NCBI RefSeq assembly: GCF_001685395.1
Contig: NZ_CP014167.1
Span: 2,485,501 to 2,549,500, forward strand
DNA from: Paenibacillus yonginensis
Lineage (GTDB): Bacteria > Bacillota > Bacilli > Paenibacillales > Paenibacillaceae
Direction of reading: 5' to 3'
Length of the DNA stretch: 64,000 nt
Shown in pieces: positions 45,501 through 54,859 of the stretch (positions within the stretch are counted from its first letter, which is position 1; each line of letters opens with the position of its first letter). The notes beneath the pieces were generated by a model that was not told the origin of the DNA, ran no database searches, and was given only the letters and a program-made list of their open reading frames with translations. The position numbers and the translations under genes are program-made.

Positions 45501-46873
45501 AAGGATGGGATCAGGATCTGATCGTCAAAGACGTTTTGAATGGCAGCTACAGCATTACGACCAAAAACGGAGTAACAGTTACAAGCGGAAGCTTTGAAAT
45601 TGGACAGGATGGATCGTTCTCTATTCCAACAAACGGTATTGCCGGCGGCTATAACCTCAATCTGCAAGTCGTGGATCAAGTTGGTTTGACTGGCAGCAAG
45701 GCGGTTGATTTAACCCTAACGGCAAATTCGAATATTCCATCGCCGCCATCTGGACCTTCACCGGGTTCCACGCCTAATACGACAACACCATCAACAAGCA
45801 GCGGGACCGAGAGTCAAGTAACTCTCGCCGGTGGTACCCTAACCGAAACAACCACAGATGGAAAAGTAATCTCTTCTATTAAGGTATCGGATGATACGGT
45901 GACAGGACAAGCAGAGAGCAGTGCTAAAGAAATTGTTGTAGATCTTACTGCCGCCGATCTTACAAAATACGATTCAAATAAGATCACATTATCTGCTGCG
46001 GCTACAAAAGGGTTGAAAAACTCCGGCAAATCACTTGTTCTTCAAACTACTGGATTTGCTTTAACGATTCCTGCAAGCGATATTGATTCCTTTATCGCTG
46101 ATAGTGTATTCTCGATCCAGTTTGCTACTAGTAAACCAAATGCGGATCATACCTTCTCAATCACCGGCGGCGGGAAATACACAAACGCCTCTAATGAATT
46201 CACTTTATTGGCAAGTGATGTCGAATATCCTGCTCCGTTAAATTTGACATTTAAACTGGATAACGGGGCAGACCTGCAAAAAACAGGAATTTATTCTTTA
46301 TCAGATTCCGGGAAGTGGATTTATGAATCTTTCGGTAAATTGACTGATGAGAAGGAAATTATGGCTTCTGTCCAGAAGCCAGGAACCTTCACAGCAGCCA
46401 GCTATGATAAGACTTTTGCTGATTTAACAGCTCATTGGGCAAAGGAACCAGCTCAAGTAGCAGCCGCTCATCATTTATTTACCGGAAAAGGATCGATGGA
46501 TACCTTTAAACCAAATGATCTTTTAACCCAAGCCGAATTTAAAACCTTATTTGACCGTCTGCTTGGAAATGACAGCGATTGGGAAACTCGTTCCAAAGAA
46601 ATCGGCGCTTCACATGTACTCACAAGGGAAGAAGTTGCCGTGATTCTTGCCCAGTCCTTGGACGCTGATCTTCCGGCAGTAGTCGGAAGTCTTGACTTTA
46701 AAGACGAAGCATCCATCTCTTCTTCCTCTCTCGCAGCTATTCAATTTGCCAAAGAGAAAGGTTATCTTCAAGGTACGGGCAATAACACCTTTGATCCAAA
46801 AGGAAAATTGACCCGAGCTCAGGCAGCTGTGCTTATTTACCGCGTTTTGCAGGACTTGCAAAAGTCTGAGTAA
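42596..46873 (+). CDS. Cell-surface S8 serine protease with PA and SLH domains
   Basis: 1425 residues, TTG start with GGAGGG upstream. A signal peptide (LLAPGVGA|APQE) precedes an inhibitor I9-type propeptide (about 70-170). The catalytic triad is Asp208 (VIDTGIDY), His268 (HGTHVAG) and Ser595 (GTSMATPQVAG), with the oxyanion Asn362. A PA domain is inserted at about 430-530, and C-terminal beta-sandwich regions follow. A Pro/Ser/Thr-rich linker is near 1050. Two SLH-type repeats from about residue 1275 to the end would anchor it to the cell wall. The layout is like lactocepin or Vpr-type proteases. Codon use is more AT-rich than the neighbours, which suggests acquisition or high divergence. 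No shift or stop is seen. Confidence 0.93.
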   Translation: MRQKWLSVLTSTILSVTLLAPGVGAAPQETEVSKLSAETIAQMKTIIEQQSFSGKPYLYEGLDQIGDTESTNVIVQLTDNPLAVLKAKNKISGRSFSASSEKSALSQIKSQQEQFEDELRDQGISSDVQSSYSKVINAVSLQVTGRDLDKLVKMDNVKAIYPDLEVKLDPEQVQNTESQAERLMNAATYLGSNQLSYKGNGINIGVIDTGIDYMHPVLEDAYAGGWDFVNNDDDPYETTYQDWVKAHNADPEKYPEINSDNETYYTEHGTHVAGIIAARDQSEFNVVGIAPQAKIHAYKVLGPYGSGQSSWVIGGIERAVEDGMDIINLSLGNSLNDSNYITSIAINNAMLDGVVSVIASGNSGPDRYTVGSPGTSTFGITVGNSTLPSPVVTAQADFIETATSVTYATYTKDLMAWNIAENPSLLDGTSIPIVYAGLGYPEDFTKIEGGVKDKAVLIQRGELTFVDKIANAKQAGAKAAIIFNNVPGDIPYLLGDDFSFIPTLSLPQEAGQQLLQQLEDGPGSLEVVWSNFVKSEQPGDDINDTSSRGPVKDNLNIKPDIVAPGTNILSSVPAYGKDEPSANYDQAYARLTGTSMATPQVAGIAALVIEAARAHYPDREFSPFDIKAVLMNTALVLDPTKYDLLDQGAGRVQPIKAVETTAIAEVIDQTAYYDLGELITKTNVTGSINFGHFESTSEGDITKTIRIENLSTESKSYTVTNVVYQTVNGISSADISIDQSEFNLSDVENLAVTLHIPKGIQSSGELQGYIVIQSTDGATRLSIPYAAYFNKLQGLQGFKYINLDEAASSKGLAHYPLTSDGELGLLTGQFESYNPLAYAYIALFDGLDTDGGFDGGGHLGLIYDPVIDDFFYENITENTPVQYTWSGEYADPYTGEVYPVKDGLYTLDIYGFKNDDGSGGSFFEDTDPFIVKTKAPELDVANKATLSSGSSYTGKVKDLNIDIAPALKEGWDQDLIVKDVLNGSYSITTKNGVTVTSGSFEIGQDGSFSIPTNGIAGGYNLNLQVVDQVGLTGSKAVDLTLTANSNIPSPPSGPSPGSTPNTTTPSTSSGTESQVTLAGGTLTETTTDGKVISSIKVSDDTVTGQAESSAKEIVVDLTAADLTKYDSNKITLSAAATKGLKNSGKSLVLQTTGFALTIPASDIDSFIADSVFSIQFATSKPNADHTFSITGGGKYTNASNEFTLLASDVEYPAPLNLTFKLDNGADLQKTGIYSLSDSGKWIYESFGKLTDEKEIMASVQKPGTFTAASYDKTFADLTAHWAKEPAQVAAAHHLFTGKGSMDTFKPNDLLTQAEFKTLFDRLLGNDSDWETRSKEIGASHVLTREEVAVILAQSLDADLPAVVGSLDFKDEASISSSSLAAIQFAKEKGYLQGTGNNTFDPKGKLTRAQAAVLIYRVLQDLQKSE

Positions 46874-46892
46874 GATCAAAGTTGGTTAGGAG

Positions 46893-46933
46893 ACACCACA
46901 TCATCTTTCAGATGGTGTGGTGTTTTATTTTTA
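46893..46933 (+). terminator. Intrinsic terminator of the SLH protease gene
   Basis: acaccacatcatct pairs with agatggtgtggtgt, followed by tttattttt. Strong. Confidence 0.9.
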
Positions 46934-47028
46934 GGAATTTTATTAAAAATTTGAAACGTACTCCGCTCTTGTTCGTAATACCTTGTATATGCACAAAAAA
47001 CATCACTTCACAGGAGGGCGTCAATTTA

Positions 47029-47466
47029 ATGTTAAAGAAAATCGTGATGGTTGTAATGGCATTTACCCTGTTTTTTGCTTTTACTGTTCAGGACAGTGTC
47101 GATGCAAAAGGTCGCATTGGCGGAAGCTACAGATCAGGTGTTAAATCCCACACTACAACACCCAATAAATCAACTACTAAGGACAACGTTTCCAAGTCCA
47201 GCACAGGCAGCACAACAGGCGGAACAGCCGCTTCTACGGCTAACCGCGGTTTCTTCAGCGGCGGAAGCTTCATGAAAGGCATGATGATCGGCGGTTTGTC
47301 CGGTCTGCTGTTCGGCAGCCTGTTTGCCAGCATGGGCGGTTTTGGCAACCTGCTTGGACTCGCCCTTAACATCTTTGCCATCTATCTGGTTGTTGTGATT
47401 GCAGCTGCCTTGTTCCGCCGCTTCAGCCGTCCTCGCAAACCTGACCCACGGGATGGACGGTATTAA
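47029..47466 (+). CDS. Secreted Gly/Ser-rich membrane protein (Tim44-like N-terminal type)
   Basis: 145 residues from ATG 47029, which has the site AGGAGGG. A signal sequence or first helix (MVVMAFTLFFAFTV) is followed by a Ser/Thr-rich stretch, then a Gly-rich part (GLSGLLFGSLFAS) and a membrane helix (LNIFAIYLVVVIAAALF). The C-terminus is basic (RRFSRPRKPDPRDG). It resembles the N-terminal half of Tim44-like proteins but lacks their C-terminal domain. Role unknown. It starts an operon with the YxcD-like gene. Confidence 0.75.
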   Translation: MLKKIVMVVMAFTLFFAFTVQDSVDAKGRIGGSYRSGVKSHTTTPNKSTTKDNVSKSSTGSTTGGTAASTANRGFFSGGSFMKGMMIGGLSGLLFGSLFASMGGFGNLLGLALNIFAIYLVVVIAAALFRRFSRPRKPDPRDGRY

Positions 47467-47469
47467 TCC

Positions 47470-47748
47470 ATGATTCTGACGGAAGACGAAATTGTCAACG
47501 CGGTTTGTATCCATACAGCCAGCCGAAAGCAAATCCGTCCTTCGGATGTACAAGTCGAGCTAGCCTGGGATGAGGACACAGGATTTACAGCGGAGGTTTG
47601 GGCGGCCGGACGAAGCCAATATATCGTTGAGGCCAACCTGATCGAAGCTATATTGCTCTACATGCATGAGGAGTACGGCAGAAGGGTGTTTAAGGACGAG
47701 GTAAGACTGGACCTTGAAGACGAAATCATTGCGGTAGTTAACGATTAA
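47470..47748 (+). CDS. YxcD family protein (DUF2653)
   Basis: 92 residues, starting three bases after the previous stop, so translationally linked. The family pattern is clear: LTEDEIVNAVCIH, RPSDVQVELAWDEDTGF and VEANLIEAILLYMHEEY. Function unknown; a small cytoplasmic alpha/beta protein. Confidence 0.85.
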   Translation: MILTEDEIVNAVCIHTASRKQIRPSDVQVELAWDEDTGFTAEVWAAGRSQYIVEANLIEAILLYMHEEYGRRVFKDEVRLDLEDEIIAVVND

Positions 47749-47753
47749 ACAAG

Positions 47754-47795
47754 AAAGTCCGGGATAACGGTGCAAGCCGATCCCGGACTTTTTTT
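47754..47795 (+). terminator. Intrinsic terminator after the YxcD gene
   Basis: aaagtccgggat pairs with gatcccggactt, followed by ttttttt (and an A-rich reverse side). It lies on the far side of the group II intron and could serve both strands. Confidence 0.9.
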
Positions 47796-47816
47796 ATGAC
47801 CAGAGAATTGCGGGTA

Positions 47817-49718
47817 ATCGGGTAGGAGGCTACCCATTAATTGGGCAGCCGACCTCCCACACCACCGTACGTACCGTTCGGTATACGGCGGTTCCATTAG
47901 GAATGCGCAGTAACTTGTCGATAATAATCAGAAAAGAAAAGGAATCCGAGGTTCTTCAGCCTATTGTTACCGAGGGACTTCGAGAGGATTGGGCTATTGG
48001 AGATTCTCCAATAGCCCTTTCTTGTGTTTGCGTATTCCCACGCCTTCTGTTCATGAATTCCGAGCGATATAAGCCTTTCGAGTTTCGTCCTCACTCGTTT
48101 CCATTGCTTCCAGAAGACCATTCGGATACGCCTTCTCATCCATTTATCAGTGGTTTGGAGTAGTTGTTTCATGTCAGCAAGCTTGAAATAATTTACCCAT
48201 CCCATGATGTAACGCCTAAGCTTCAGCGCCCGGTCGGTGTTGCCCATTCCGTTGCTTCTCGACGTTAGCTCTTTCACTTTAGCTTTCATCTTGGATACGG
48301 ATTTGGGATGGATTCTGACCCGCGTTTCCCCTTTGCTCTGGTAGAATGAGAAGCCAAGAAATTTAACTTTTGTCGCATCGTCCACAATCGTTTTCTCCCG
48401 GTTTACCTTGAGAAACAACTTCTTCTCGATGTAAGGGAGAATTTTCGTCAGGGTACGCTCCGCACTCCTCCTGCTCCGGCAGAATATGAGCATATCGTCT
48501 GCGTATCGCACGAATCGATGTCCTCTTGCTTCCAGTTCCTTGTCCAATTCATTCAGCATGATATTGCTGAGAATCGGACTTAGGTTCCCTCCCTGCGGTA
48601 CGCCGATTTCCGTGTCCTCAAACTTATGCTTCACGACGACTCCCGCCCGGAGATACTTATGGATGAGCGAGATCACTCGTCCGTCTTTGATCGTTCTTGA
48701 AAGCACCTCGATAAGCTTGCTTTGGTTGACGGTGTCAAAGTATTTCTCCAAGTCCATATCCACCACGTAACGATATCCCTCTTGCACGTATTGTTGGCTT
48801 CGTTTCATCGCGTGGTGTGCGCTCCGTTTGGGTCGGAATCCGTAGCTGTTGTCTGAAAACTGCCTCTCATAAATTGGCGTAAGCACTTGGGCGATTGCCT
48901 GCTGGATGACTCGGTCAACCACTGTTGGGATGCCAAGGTTTCTCTTCTTTCCGTTCTCTTTGGGAATCTCTACCCTTCGAACGGGATTCGGGCGGTACTT
49001 GCCGCCCAAGATCAGTTGCTTGATGGTCTCGCCGTTGTCTCTGAGATATTGTAGAAGTTCATCTACTCCCATCCCGTCGATTCCGTGCGATCCCTTGTTC
49101 GCTTTGACTCTCTTGAATGCTTCGTTCAAGTTGTCCCTGCTAACGATTTTCTCAAGCAACCGGTCCTTCGACTCGGTTGCGTTGGTGTCGTCGGTTTCGG
49201 TTATCCTCGCAGGACTGTGCACTCCCGCATATCCTTCGTGTTCCGCACTATTCTTTTGCAAAGAGTCTTCCGTTAGAAGTTGGCTGCCCTTGGCTCCTGT
49301 TTCGGTAACTTTCATTGACTTCACCTCCTAAGGTTCAGCCCTTCCCTCGAACCGTCGACTGTTCGCGGTACTATGGCGTCTGCTGACTTCTCATGATAAA
49401 TCTTGTTTCAACCGTGATTCGAAGTGCATCTCCTCACGTCCATGAGACCTCCCACGGTAAGACGATTCACTTTCCTTCCATATACCCACATCATTTACAT
49501 TGGTACGTCCGTGTAGTTAATTGGACTTCGTCTTGTTTAGCAGACTCATCCCGTATCCTATGCCTGATGATGTTCGTGTTCCTTGGGCCGGAAGTTTGCC
49601 TCCAGCTTCCTTTGGATTCCACCTCGCGGTGGACACCCTTGCTCTTGGCTAGTGGTTGGTAACTACAAACCCCCACAGTGGACTTTCACCACCTAGTTAA
49701 TCGCCATGCGTGGCACAC
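47817..49718 (-). mobile_element. Group IIC intron (retroelement)
   Basis: About 1.9 kb. The 5' end on the minus strand is GTGTGCCACGC, the GUGYG start of group II introns, directly after the terminator hairpin of dnaJ. Domain V (about 47860-47895) reads CCGCCGTATAC..GAAC..GTACGTACGGTGG and domain VI follows, ending at CGAT near 47817. The maturase ORF fills domain IV. Class C introns characteristically insert after terminator stem-loops, which fits this site. The ends are set by eye and may be off by a base or two. Confidence 0.88.
47897..49315 (-). CDS. ltrA: Group II intron reverse transcriptase/maturase
   Basis: 472 residues from ATG 49315, which follows AGGAGGTGA; an in-frame GTG lies inside that site. 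The reverse transcriptase fingers and palm are intact: KGSHGIDGMGVDELL, NSYGFRPKRSAHHAM, VDMDLEKYFDTVNQ, GVPQGGNLSPILSN and the catalytic FVRYADDMLIF. The maturase (X) domain follows (KLRRYIMGWVNYFKLADM). No HNH endonuclease domain is seen, as expected for class C. It should help splicing and target-primed insertion. The stop lies next to domain V. Confidence 0.96.
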   Translation of the reverse strand: MKVTETGAKGSQLLTEDSLQKNSAEHEGYAGVHSPARITETDDTNATESKDRLLEKIVSRDNLNEAFKRVKANKGSHGIDGMGVDELLQYLRDNGETIKQLILGGKYRPNPVRRVEIPKENGKKRNLGIPTVVDRVIQQAIAQVLTPIYERQFSDNSYGFRPKRSAHHAMKRSQQYVQEGYRYVVDMDLEKYFDTVNQSKLIEVLSRTIKDGRVISLIHKYLRAGVVVKHKFEDTEIGVPQGGNLSPILSNIMLNELDKELEARGHRFVRYADDMLIFCRSRRSAERTLTKILPYIEKKLFLKVNREKTIVDDATKVKFLGFSFYQSKGETRVRIHPKSVSKMKAKVKELTSRSNGMGNTDRALKLRRYIMGWVNYFKLADMKQLLQTTDKWMRRRIRMVFWKQWKRVRTKLERLISLGIHEQKAWEYANTRKGYWRISNSPILSKSLGNNRLKNLGFLFFSDYYRQVTAHS

Positions 49719-49722
49719 TAAC

Positions 49723-49754
49723 AAAAGGACAGCACAAACCGCGCTGTCCTCTTT
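49723..49754 (-). terminator. Terminator of the dnaK operon, intron insertion site
   Basis: On the minus strand AGGACAGC and GCTGTCCT form the stem, followed by TTTTGTTA, after which the intron begins. It lies 27 bases after the dnaJ stop. Confidence 0.88.
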
Positions 49755-49780
49755 GTATTTATTATGCTTAGCCCTGAGTC

Positions 49781-50908
49781 TTAGTCGCCTCTGAACGCTC
49801 TCTTCATCCGATCAAAGAAGGACTGCTCGTGTTCATGGGTATGTTCCCCGTCGTGGGCCGCAAACTGGCGGAGCAGCTCTTTCTGCTCATCGCTGAGTCT
49901 GCTCGGCGTAACGACAACAACCTTCACATGCTGGTCGCCTTGACCGACGCCGCGAAGCTTTGGAACCCCTTTGCCTTTAAGGCGGAAATAAGTTCCCGTC
50001 TGTGTTCCGGCCGGAATCTTCAGCTTCACCTTCTCGGTCAAAGTAGGAATTTCGATCTCATCCCCTAGCGCCGCCTGTGCAAAGGTAAGCGGAACTTCAC
50101 AGTAGATGTCGTCGCCTTCGCGTTCAAAGAAATCATGGGATTTCACGCGAATGACGATGTATAGATCGCCTGCGGGGCCACCGCGAAGACCGCCTTCGCC
50201 TTCGCCGGACATCCGCAGTTGAGCGCCGTCGTCCACGCCAGCTGGAATGCGAACATGGATTTTACGCTGTTTCTTGACTTGGCCGCTGCCTGAGCAGGTT
50301 GGGCATTTTTCTTTGATGATTTTCCCGCGTCCTCCGCAATTGGAGCAAGCACGGCGGTTCACCATACGGCCAAACGGCGTATTCTGAACAACTTCCTGCT
50401 GGCCTGTGCCATGACATACGGAACAGGTTTCCGGATGGGTACCCGGCTTAGCCCCCGAGCCGTGACAGGTGTCACAGCTTTCCGTACGGGGGATCGTAAT
50501 ATCCCTCTCTACGCCAAAAACCGCTTCCTTGAATTCAATCGTCATCGTATACTGCAAATCGTTCCCGCGCTGCGGGGCGTTTGGATCACGTCTGCCGCCT
50601 CCGCCGCCGCCAAAAAACATATCAAAGATATCGCCAAAGCCGCCGAAGTCCCCTCCGGAGAATCCGCCGCTGCCCATGCCCTGGTTAGGATCAACATGGC
50701 CAAACTGGTCGTATCTCGCCCGTTTCTGTCCGTCGCTCAGTACGTCATAGGCTTCCTTTACTTCCTTGAACTTCGCTTCAGCATCGGCCGCTTTATTGAC
50801 GTCCGGATGATACTGGCGCGCCAGCTTTCGGTAAGCTTTCTTAATTTCATCATCCGATGCGTTCTTGCCGACGCCCAGCACCTCATAATAATCTCGCTTA
50901 TCTGCCAC
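49781..50908 (-). CDS. dnaJ: Chaperone DnaJ
   Basis: 375 residues from GTG 50908 with site GGAGGTGG; the upstream frame extension is not supported. The J domain has the HPD motif (YHPDVNK), then a Gly/Phe-rich region ([13 protein letters not shown]), four CxxCxGxG zinc repeats ([32 protein letters not shown]) and the C-terminal substrate domain. It stimulates DnaK ATPase. A Gly run (FFGGGGGG) precedes the zinc region. It is the last gene of the hrcA-grpE-dnaK-dnaJ operon. Confidence 0.98.
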   Translation of the reverse strand: MADKRDYYEVLGVGKNASDDEIKKAYRKLARQYHPDVNKAADAEAKFKEVKEAYDVLSDGQKRARYDQFGHVDPNQGMGSGGFSGGDFGGFGDIFDMFFGGGGGGRRDPNAPQRGNDLQYTMTIEFKEAVFGVERDITIPRTESCDTCHGSGAKPGTHPETCSVCHGTGQQEVVQNTPFGRMVNRRACSNCGGRGKIIKEKCPTCSGSGQVKKQRKIHVRIPAGVDDGAQLRMSGEGEGGLRGGPAGDLYIVIRVKSHDFFEREGDDIYCEVPLTFAQAALGDEIEIPTLTEKVKLKIPAGTQTGTYFRLKGKGVPKLRGVGQGDQHVKVVVVTPSRLSDEQKELLRQFAAHDGEHTHEHEQSFFDRMKRAFRGD

Positions 50909-50933
50909 ACTTCCACCTCCGCCATCTTTGCAC

Positions 50934-50973
50934 AAAAGGAAAGTCAAAGCGCGGAATGCCTAAGCGCTTTGAC
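50934..50973 (-). terminator. Hairpin between dnaK and dnaJ
   Basis: gtcaaagcgc and gcgctttgac form a strong stem; on the minus strand TTTCCTTTTG follows. It may act as a partial terminator or mRNA-end stabiliser that lowers dnaJ relative to dnaK. Confidence 0.55.
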
Positions 50974-51104
50974 CTCCCTACTGTGCTAATCTATTCGTCC
51001 GATGCCTCAAACGGCCCCGGTTCTGTTTTGGATTAACCCATTGTACCGTAAAGTCCTTATTTCCTCAAAAGTCGGCTCTACGTTCGCGCTTCCTCTTAGA
51101 GGTT

Positions 51105-52943
51105 TTATTTCTTGTCTTCGTCAACAACTTCGTAATCAGCATCTACGACGTTGTCTTTGCCGGCTCCGCCTTGGGAAGCATCTGCGCCTTCAGTGCTGCC
51201 TTGAGCAGCCTGAGCTTGCTCATACAGCTTCACGGACAGCTGCTGAACGATTTCGGTCAGCTTCTCGGTAGCGGCCTTGATTTCGTCCAGATTGTCTGTG
51301 CCAACGGCTTTGGACAACTCTTCTTTGGCCGCGTTTGCTTTTTCGATTTCAGAAGCGTCCACTTTGTCGCCCAGATCTTTGATCGTTTTATCAACGCTGT
51401 AGATCAGCTGGTCGGCATTGTTTTTCGCTTCAACAAGCTCTTTGCGTTTCTTGTCCTCATCTGCATGAAGCTCGGCATCCTTCATCATACGTTCCACTTC
51501 TTCGTCGCTCAAGCCGCTGGAGGAAGTGATCGTAATTTTTTGGCTTTTTCCTGTGCCTTTGTCCGTTGCGGATACGTTAACGATACCATTCGCGTCGATA
51601 TCAAACGTAACTTCGATTTGAGGTACGCCGCGCGGAGCCAAAGGAATATCGTTCAAAGTGAAACGTCCCAGCGTTTTGTTGCCTGCTGCCATTTCGCGTT
51701 CCCCTTGCAATACGTGGATTTCAACGCTTGGCTGGTTATCCGCGTAAGTGGAGAAGATTTGCGATTTGCTTGTAGGGATCGTAGTGTTGCGGTCAATCAT
51801 TTTGGTGAACACGCCGCCTGCAGTTTCGATACCCAAAGACAATGGAGTTACGTCGAGCAATACCACGTCTTTAACATCGCCAGTCAATACTCCCGCTTGA
51901 ACAGCAGCACCGAGAGCCACCACTTCGTCCGGGTTAACGCCTTTATGAGGTTCTTTGCCAGTCAATTTCTTGATGGCTTCCTGAACGGCTGGAATACGGG
52001 TCGAACCACCGACAAGAACCACTTTATCGATATCGGAAGCGGACAAGCCTGCATCGCTCATCGCTTGGCGAGTAGGACCCAAAGTGCGTTCAACCAGACC
52101 AGCGGACAATTCTTCGAATTTAGCGCGAGTCAGGTTCACTTCCAAGTGCTGAGGCACTCCGTCAACTACGGTGATAAACGGCAGAGAGATCGTTGTCGTA
52201 AGTACACCGGAAAGTTCTTTTTTCGCTTTCTCGGCAGCATCTTTCAAACGTTGGACAGCCGCTTTGTCTTTGCTCAGATCAATGCCTTGCTCTTTCTTGA
52301 ATTCGTTCACGAGATGATCGATGATCACTTGGTCAAAGTCGTCGCCGCCGAGGTGGTTGTCACCGCTCGTGGCTTTAACTTCGAAGAAGCCGTCGCCGAG
52401 TTCAAGGATGGAAACGTCAAATGTACCGCCGCCAAGGTCAAATACAAGGATTGTTTGATCTTCCGATTTCTCCAAACCGTATGCCAAAGCTGCAGCTGTT
52501 GGTTCGTTGACGATACGCAGCACTTCGAGACCAGCGATTTTACCGGCGTCTTTAGTTGCTTGGCGCTGACTGTCGTTGAAGTATGCCGGAACCGTAATAA
52601 CCGCTTGCGTTACCGGTTGGCCGAGGTAAGCTTCCGCGTCAGCTTTCAGCTTCTGCAGGATGATGGCGGAGATTTCTTGCGGCGTAAAGTCTTTGCCGTC
52701 GATTGTTTCTTTATGGTTCGTACCCATATGTCTCTTGATGGAGATGATAGTACGGTCAGGGTTAGTGATCGCTTGACGTTTAGCCGTTTCGCCTACGATA
52801 CGCTCGCCGTCTTTCTTGAAGCCTACTACGGACGGAGTCGTACGCGCGCCTTCAGGGTTCGGGATAACAACGGCTTCGCCGCCTTCCATTACCGCTACGC
52901 AAGAGTTGGTTGTACCCAAGTCAATACCGATTACTTTACTCAT
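51105..52943 (-). CDS. dnaK: Chaperone DnaK (Hsp70)
   Basis: 612 residues. The nucleotide-binding domain starts [17 protein letters not shown] and includes [13 protein letters not shown] and [11 protein letters not shown]. The substrate-binding domain has [16 protein letters not shown]. The C-terminal lid ends in an Ala/Gln/Gly-rich stretch and [10 protein letters not shown]. It lies between grpE and dnaJ. The ribosome site is AGGAGGAC. A long antisense ORF across it is a shadow. Confidence 0.99.
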   Translation of the reverse strand: MSKVIGIDLGTTNSCVAVMEGGEAVVIPNPEGARTTPSVVGFKKDGERIVGETAKRQAITNPDRTIISIKRHMGTNHKETIDGKDFTPQEISAIILQKLKADAEAYLGQPVTQAVITVPAYFNDSQRQATKDAGKIAGLEVLRIVNEPTAAALAYGLEKSEDQTILVFDLGGGTFDVSILELGDGFFEVKATSGDNHLGGDDFDQVIIDHLVNEFKKEQGIDLSKDKAAVQRLKDAAEKAKKELSGVLTTTISLPFITVVDGVPQHLEVNLTRAKFEELSAGLVERTLGPTRQAMSDAGLSASDIDKVVLVGGSTRIPAVQEAIKKLTGKEPHKGVNPDEVVALGAAVQAGVLTGDVKDVVLLDVTPLSLGIETAGGVFTKMIDRNTTIPTSKSQIFSTYADNQPSVEIHVLQGEREMAAGNKTLGRFTLNDIPLAPRGVPQIEVTFDIDANGIVNVSATDKGTGKSQKITITSSSGLSDEEVERMMKDAELHADEDKKRKELVEAKNNADQLIYSVDKTIKDLGDKVDASEIEKANAAKEELSKAVGTDNLDEIKAATEKLTEIVQQLSVKLYEQAQAAQGSTEGADASQGGAGKDNVVDADYEVVDEDKK

Positions 52944-53102
52944 GGAACATGTCCTCCTAAAATTTTGTGAGTATATGCTTCTTAAGACTAGACTTCGGAA
53001 ACATAGGCCCTAGCGAACCATACGCCTCAGGGCTGATTGGCCCTTCCACCTCAAGCTTAACCGCTCAGATGAAAGGAAAATTCGCTGAATGCTGGACCGC
53101 GA

Positions 53103-53702
53103 TCAGCCGCTTACCTTCACCATCGCCGGACGAAGCACCTTGTCTTTCAGCATGTAGCCTTTTTGCAGCTCTTCGACCACAATGCCTTCTTCGTACTCAT
53201 CAACTTCCACTGTCATGATCGCCTGATGGTATTCCGGATTAAACGGTTGTCCAACCGTCTCCATAATCGTTAAACCTTCGGCCTTCAGTACGCCTTCAAA
53301 CTGGCGGAAAATCATCTCCACCCCTTTGACAAAAGAAGACGGGTCATTTTGCTCAGACACACCCGCCGCCAATGCGCGTTCAAAATTATCAAACACCGGC
53401 AGCAGCTCGCTGATCAGCTTGGACGAAGCATATTTGGCAAGTTCTTCTTTCTCCTTCTGCGTACGTCTGCGGAAGTTGTCATAATCGGCCTGAACGCGAA
53501 GCAGACGCTGCTGATGCTCGGCAGCTTCGGCTCTCAGGCTTTCAAGCTCCGGATTGCCAGCTGCTTCCGCCTCCGCCGCTCCTTCTACATGATCGTCAGA
53601 GGCATTCGCACCTGCTTCAGGAGCTGCATTTTCCTGCTGAAGATCCTGTTCATTTTCCACTGTCGCTTGTTCTTGCTCATTTACGTTTGCTTCGTTGTTC
53701 AT
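53103..53702 (-). CDS. grpE: Nucleotide exchange factor GrpE
   Basis: 199 residues from ATG 53702, which follows GAGGAAACC. An acidic, Gln/Glu-rich disordered N-terminus precedes the long helix (ESLRAEAAEHQQRLLRVQADYDNFRRR) and the conserved VDEYEEGIVVEELQKGYML end. It releases ADP from DnaK. It follows hrcA and precedes dnaK. Confidence 0.97.
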   Translation of the reverse strand: MNNEANVNEQEQATVENEQDLQQENAAPEAGANASDDHVEGAAEAEAAGNPELESLRAEAAEHQQRLLRVQADYDNFRRRTQKEKEELAKYASSKLISELLPVFDNFERALAAGVSEQNDPSSFVKGVEMIFRQFEGVLKAEGLTIMETVGQPFNPEYHQAIMTVEVDEYEEGIVVEELQKGYMLKDKVLRPAMVKVSG

Positions 53703-53792
53703 ATCGGTTTCCTCTTCAGTTCGATTGATATTCTTCAAAGAAATCTTCACCTCCTTGAAGGGCAGGCCTGCTTGACCATCCCGCTTCCCGCG

Positions 53793-54821
53793 TTATGATT
53801 TCGACAAAGCCGCCGAAAGGTTGTTGGACAAAATATTCAAGATCCCGATGACCCGCGCATAGTCCATCCGGGTTGGTCCAAGAATGGCTATGGAGCCGAG
53901 CGCTTCGCCTTCTACCGAATACGTAGCTGTAATCAGGCTGCAGTTCGCGATAGCCTCATGGGTATTTTCGCTGCCGATGCGAACCTGGATGCCAGAGCCG
54001 CTGGCCACCGAAGAAATCATCTTCGTCAGGGTTGGCGTCTCCTCAAGCAAATCAAGAATGTTCTTAACCTTCTCTATATCCTTGAACTCAGGCTGGGTCA
54101 GCATATTCGTCGTGCCGCTCAGGAAAATCCGCTGATTCTCCAGATTGGAGCCGAATGTTTCATCAAGCACACTCATCAGTTCCTGATAATGCGAGACATG
54201 ACGCTCCATTTCCCGGCCGATCTCCTGAAAAATCTGCGCTTTCAGCTTATAAATCGGCATACCGGATAAACGGTGATTCAGCAGATTAACCATCCGCTCG
54301 ATTTCCGAAACCGAAACACCGGGCGGAATCGCTACCGTCTTATTCTCTACCTGTCCGGTATTTGTTACTACAATCGCTACTGCCTTATTATCATTTAAAG
54401 GAAGCAGTCCAAAATGACGAAGCGTTGTATGGAAAACCTCCGGTCCGAGAAGGATCGAAGTATAATTCGTCAAATGGGACAAAATCGTACCTGCATGCTG
54501 CACGACCTGCTCGACCGCATTCAGCTTTTCAGCAAAAAAGGCCTTAAGCACCTTTAATTCCGAAGCGTCCAGCGAAGCCAACGGCACCAGATGATCCACG
54601 TAATACCGATAACCTTTGTGGGATGGAATCCTCCCTGCCGACGTATGCGGCTGCTCCAGGAATCCAAGCTCCTCCAAATCGGACATCTCGTTGCGGATCG
54701 TGGCCGGACTGTACCCGACATCGCCGCGTTTCGAGATGCTGCGGGACCCTACCGGTTCTGCAGAACGGATGTAATCATCCACAATCGTTGTTAAAATAAG
54801 TCTCTGTCGCTCCGTCAACAT
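53793..54821 (-). CDS. hrcA: Heat-inducible transcription repressor HrcA
   Basis: 342 residues. The N-terminal winged helix is MLTERQRLILTTIVDDYIRSAEPVGSRSI in pieces (the DNA-binding part reads GYSPATIRNEMSDLEELGFL). The C-terminal part (GPTRMDYARVIGIL) is the family's regulatory domain. HrcA binds CIRCE and represses this operon; its activity depends on GroEL. The CIRCE operator lies 38 bases upstream of the start. It is the first gene of the operon. Confidence 0.97.
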   Translation of the reverse strand: MLTERQRLILTTIVDDYIRSAEPVGSRSISKRGDVGYSPATIRNEMSDLEELGFLEQPHTSAGRIPSHKGYRYYVDHLVPLASLDASELKVLKAFFAEKLNAVEQVVQHAGTILSHLTNYTSILLGPEVFHTTLRHFGLLPLNDNKAVAIVVTNTGQVENKTVAIPPGVSVSEIERMVNLLNHRLSGMPIYKLKAQIFQEIGREMERHVSHYQELMSVLDETFGSNLENQRIFLSGTTNMLTQPEFKDIEKVKNILDLLEETPTLTKMISSVASGSGIQVRIGSENTHEAIANCSLITATYSVEGEALGSIAILGPTRMDYARVIGILNILSNNLSAALSKS

Positions 54822-54859
54822 AGGTAATCCCTCCCCGTTCGTTATCTAACGCTTCCGCT

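Noticed and set aside
49393..49676. ORFs in the 5' part of the group II intron
   Set aside because: The region is intron RNA (domains I-III) upstream of the maturase; the frames lack conservation signals.
51171..52970. 599-residue plus-strand ORF antisense to dnaK
   Set aside because: It lies wholly opposite a certain gene, has Phe/Arg/Asp-rich sequence without domains and no conserved ribosome site; it arises from the dnaK codon pattern.
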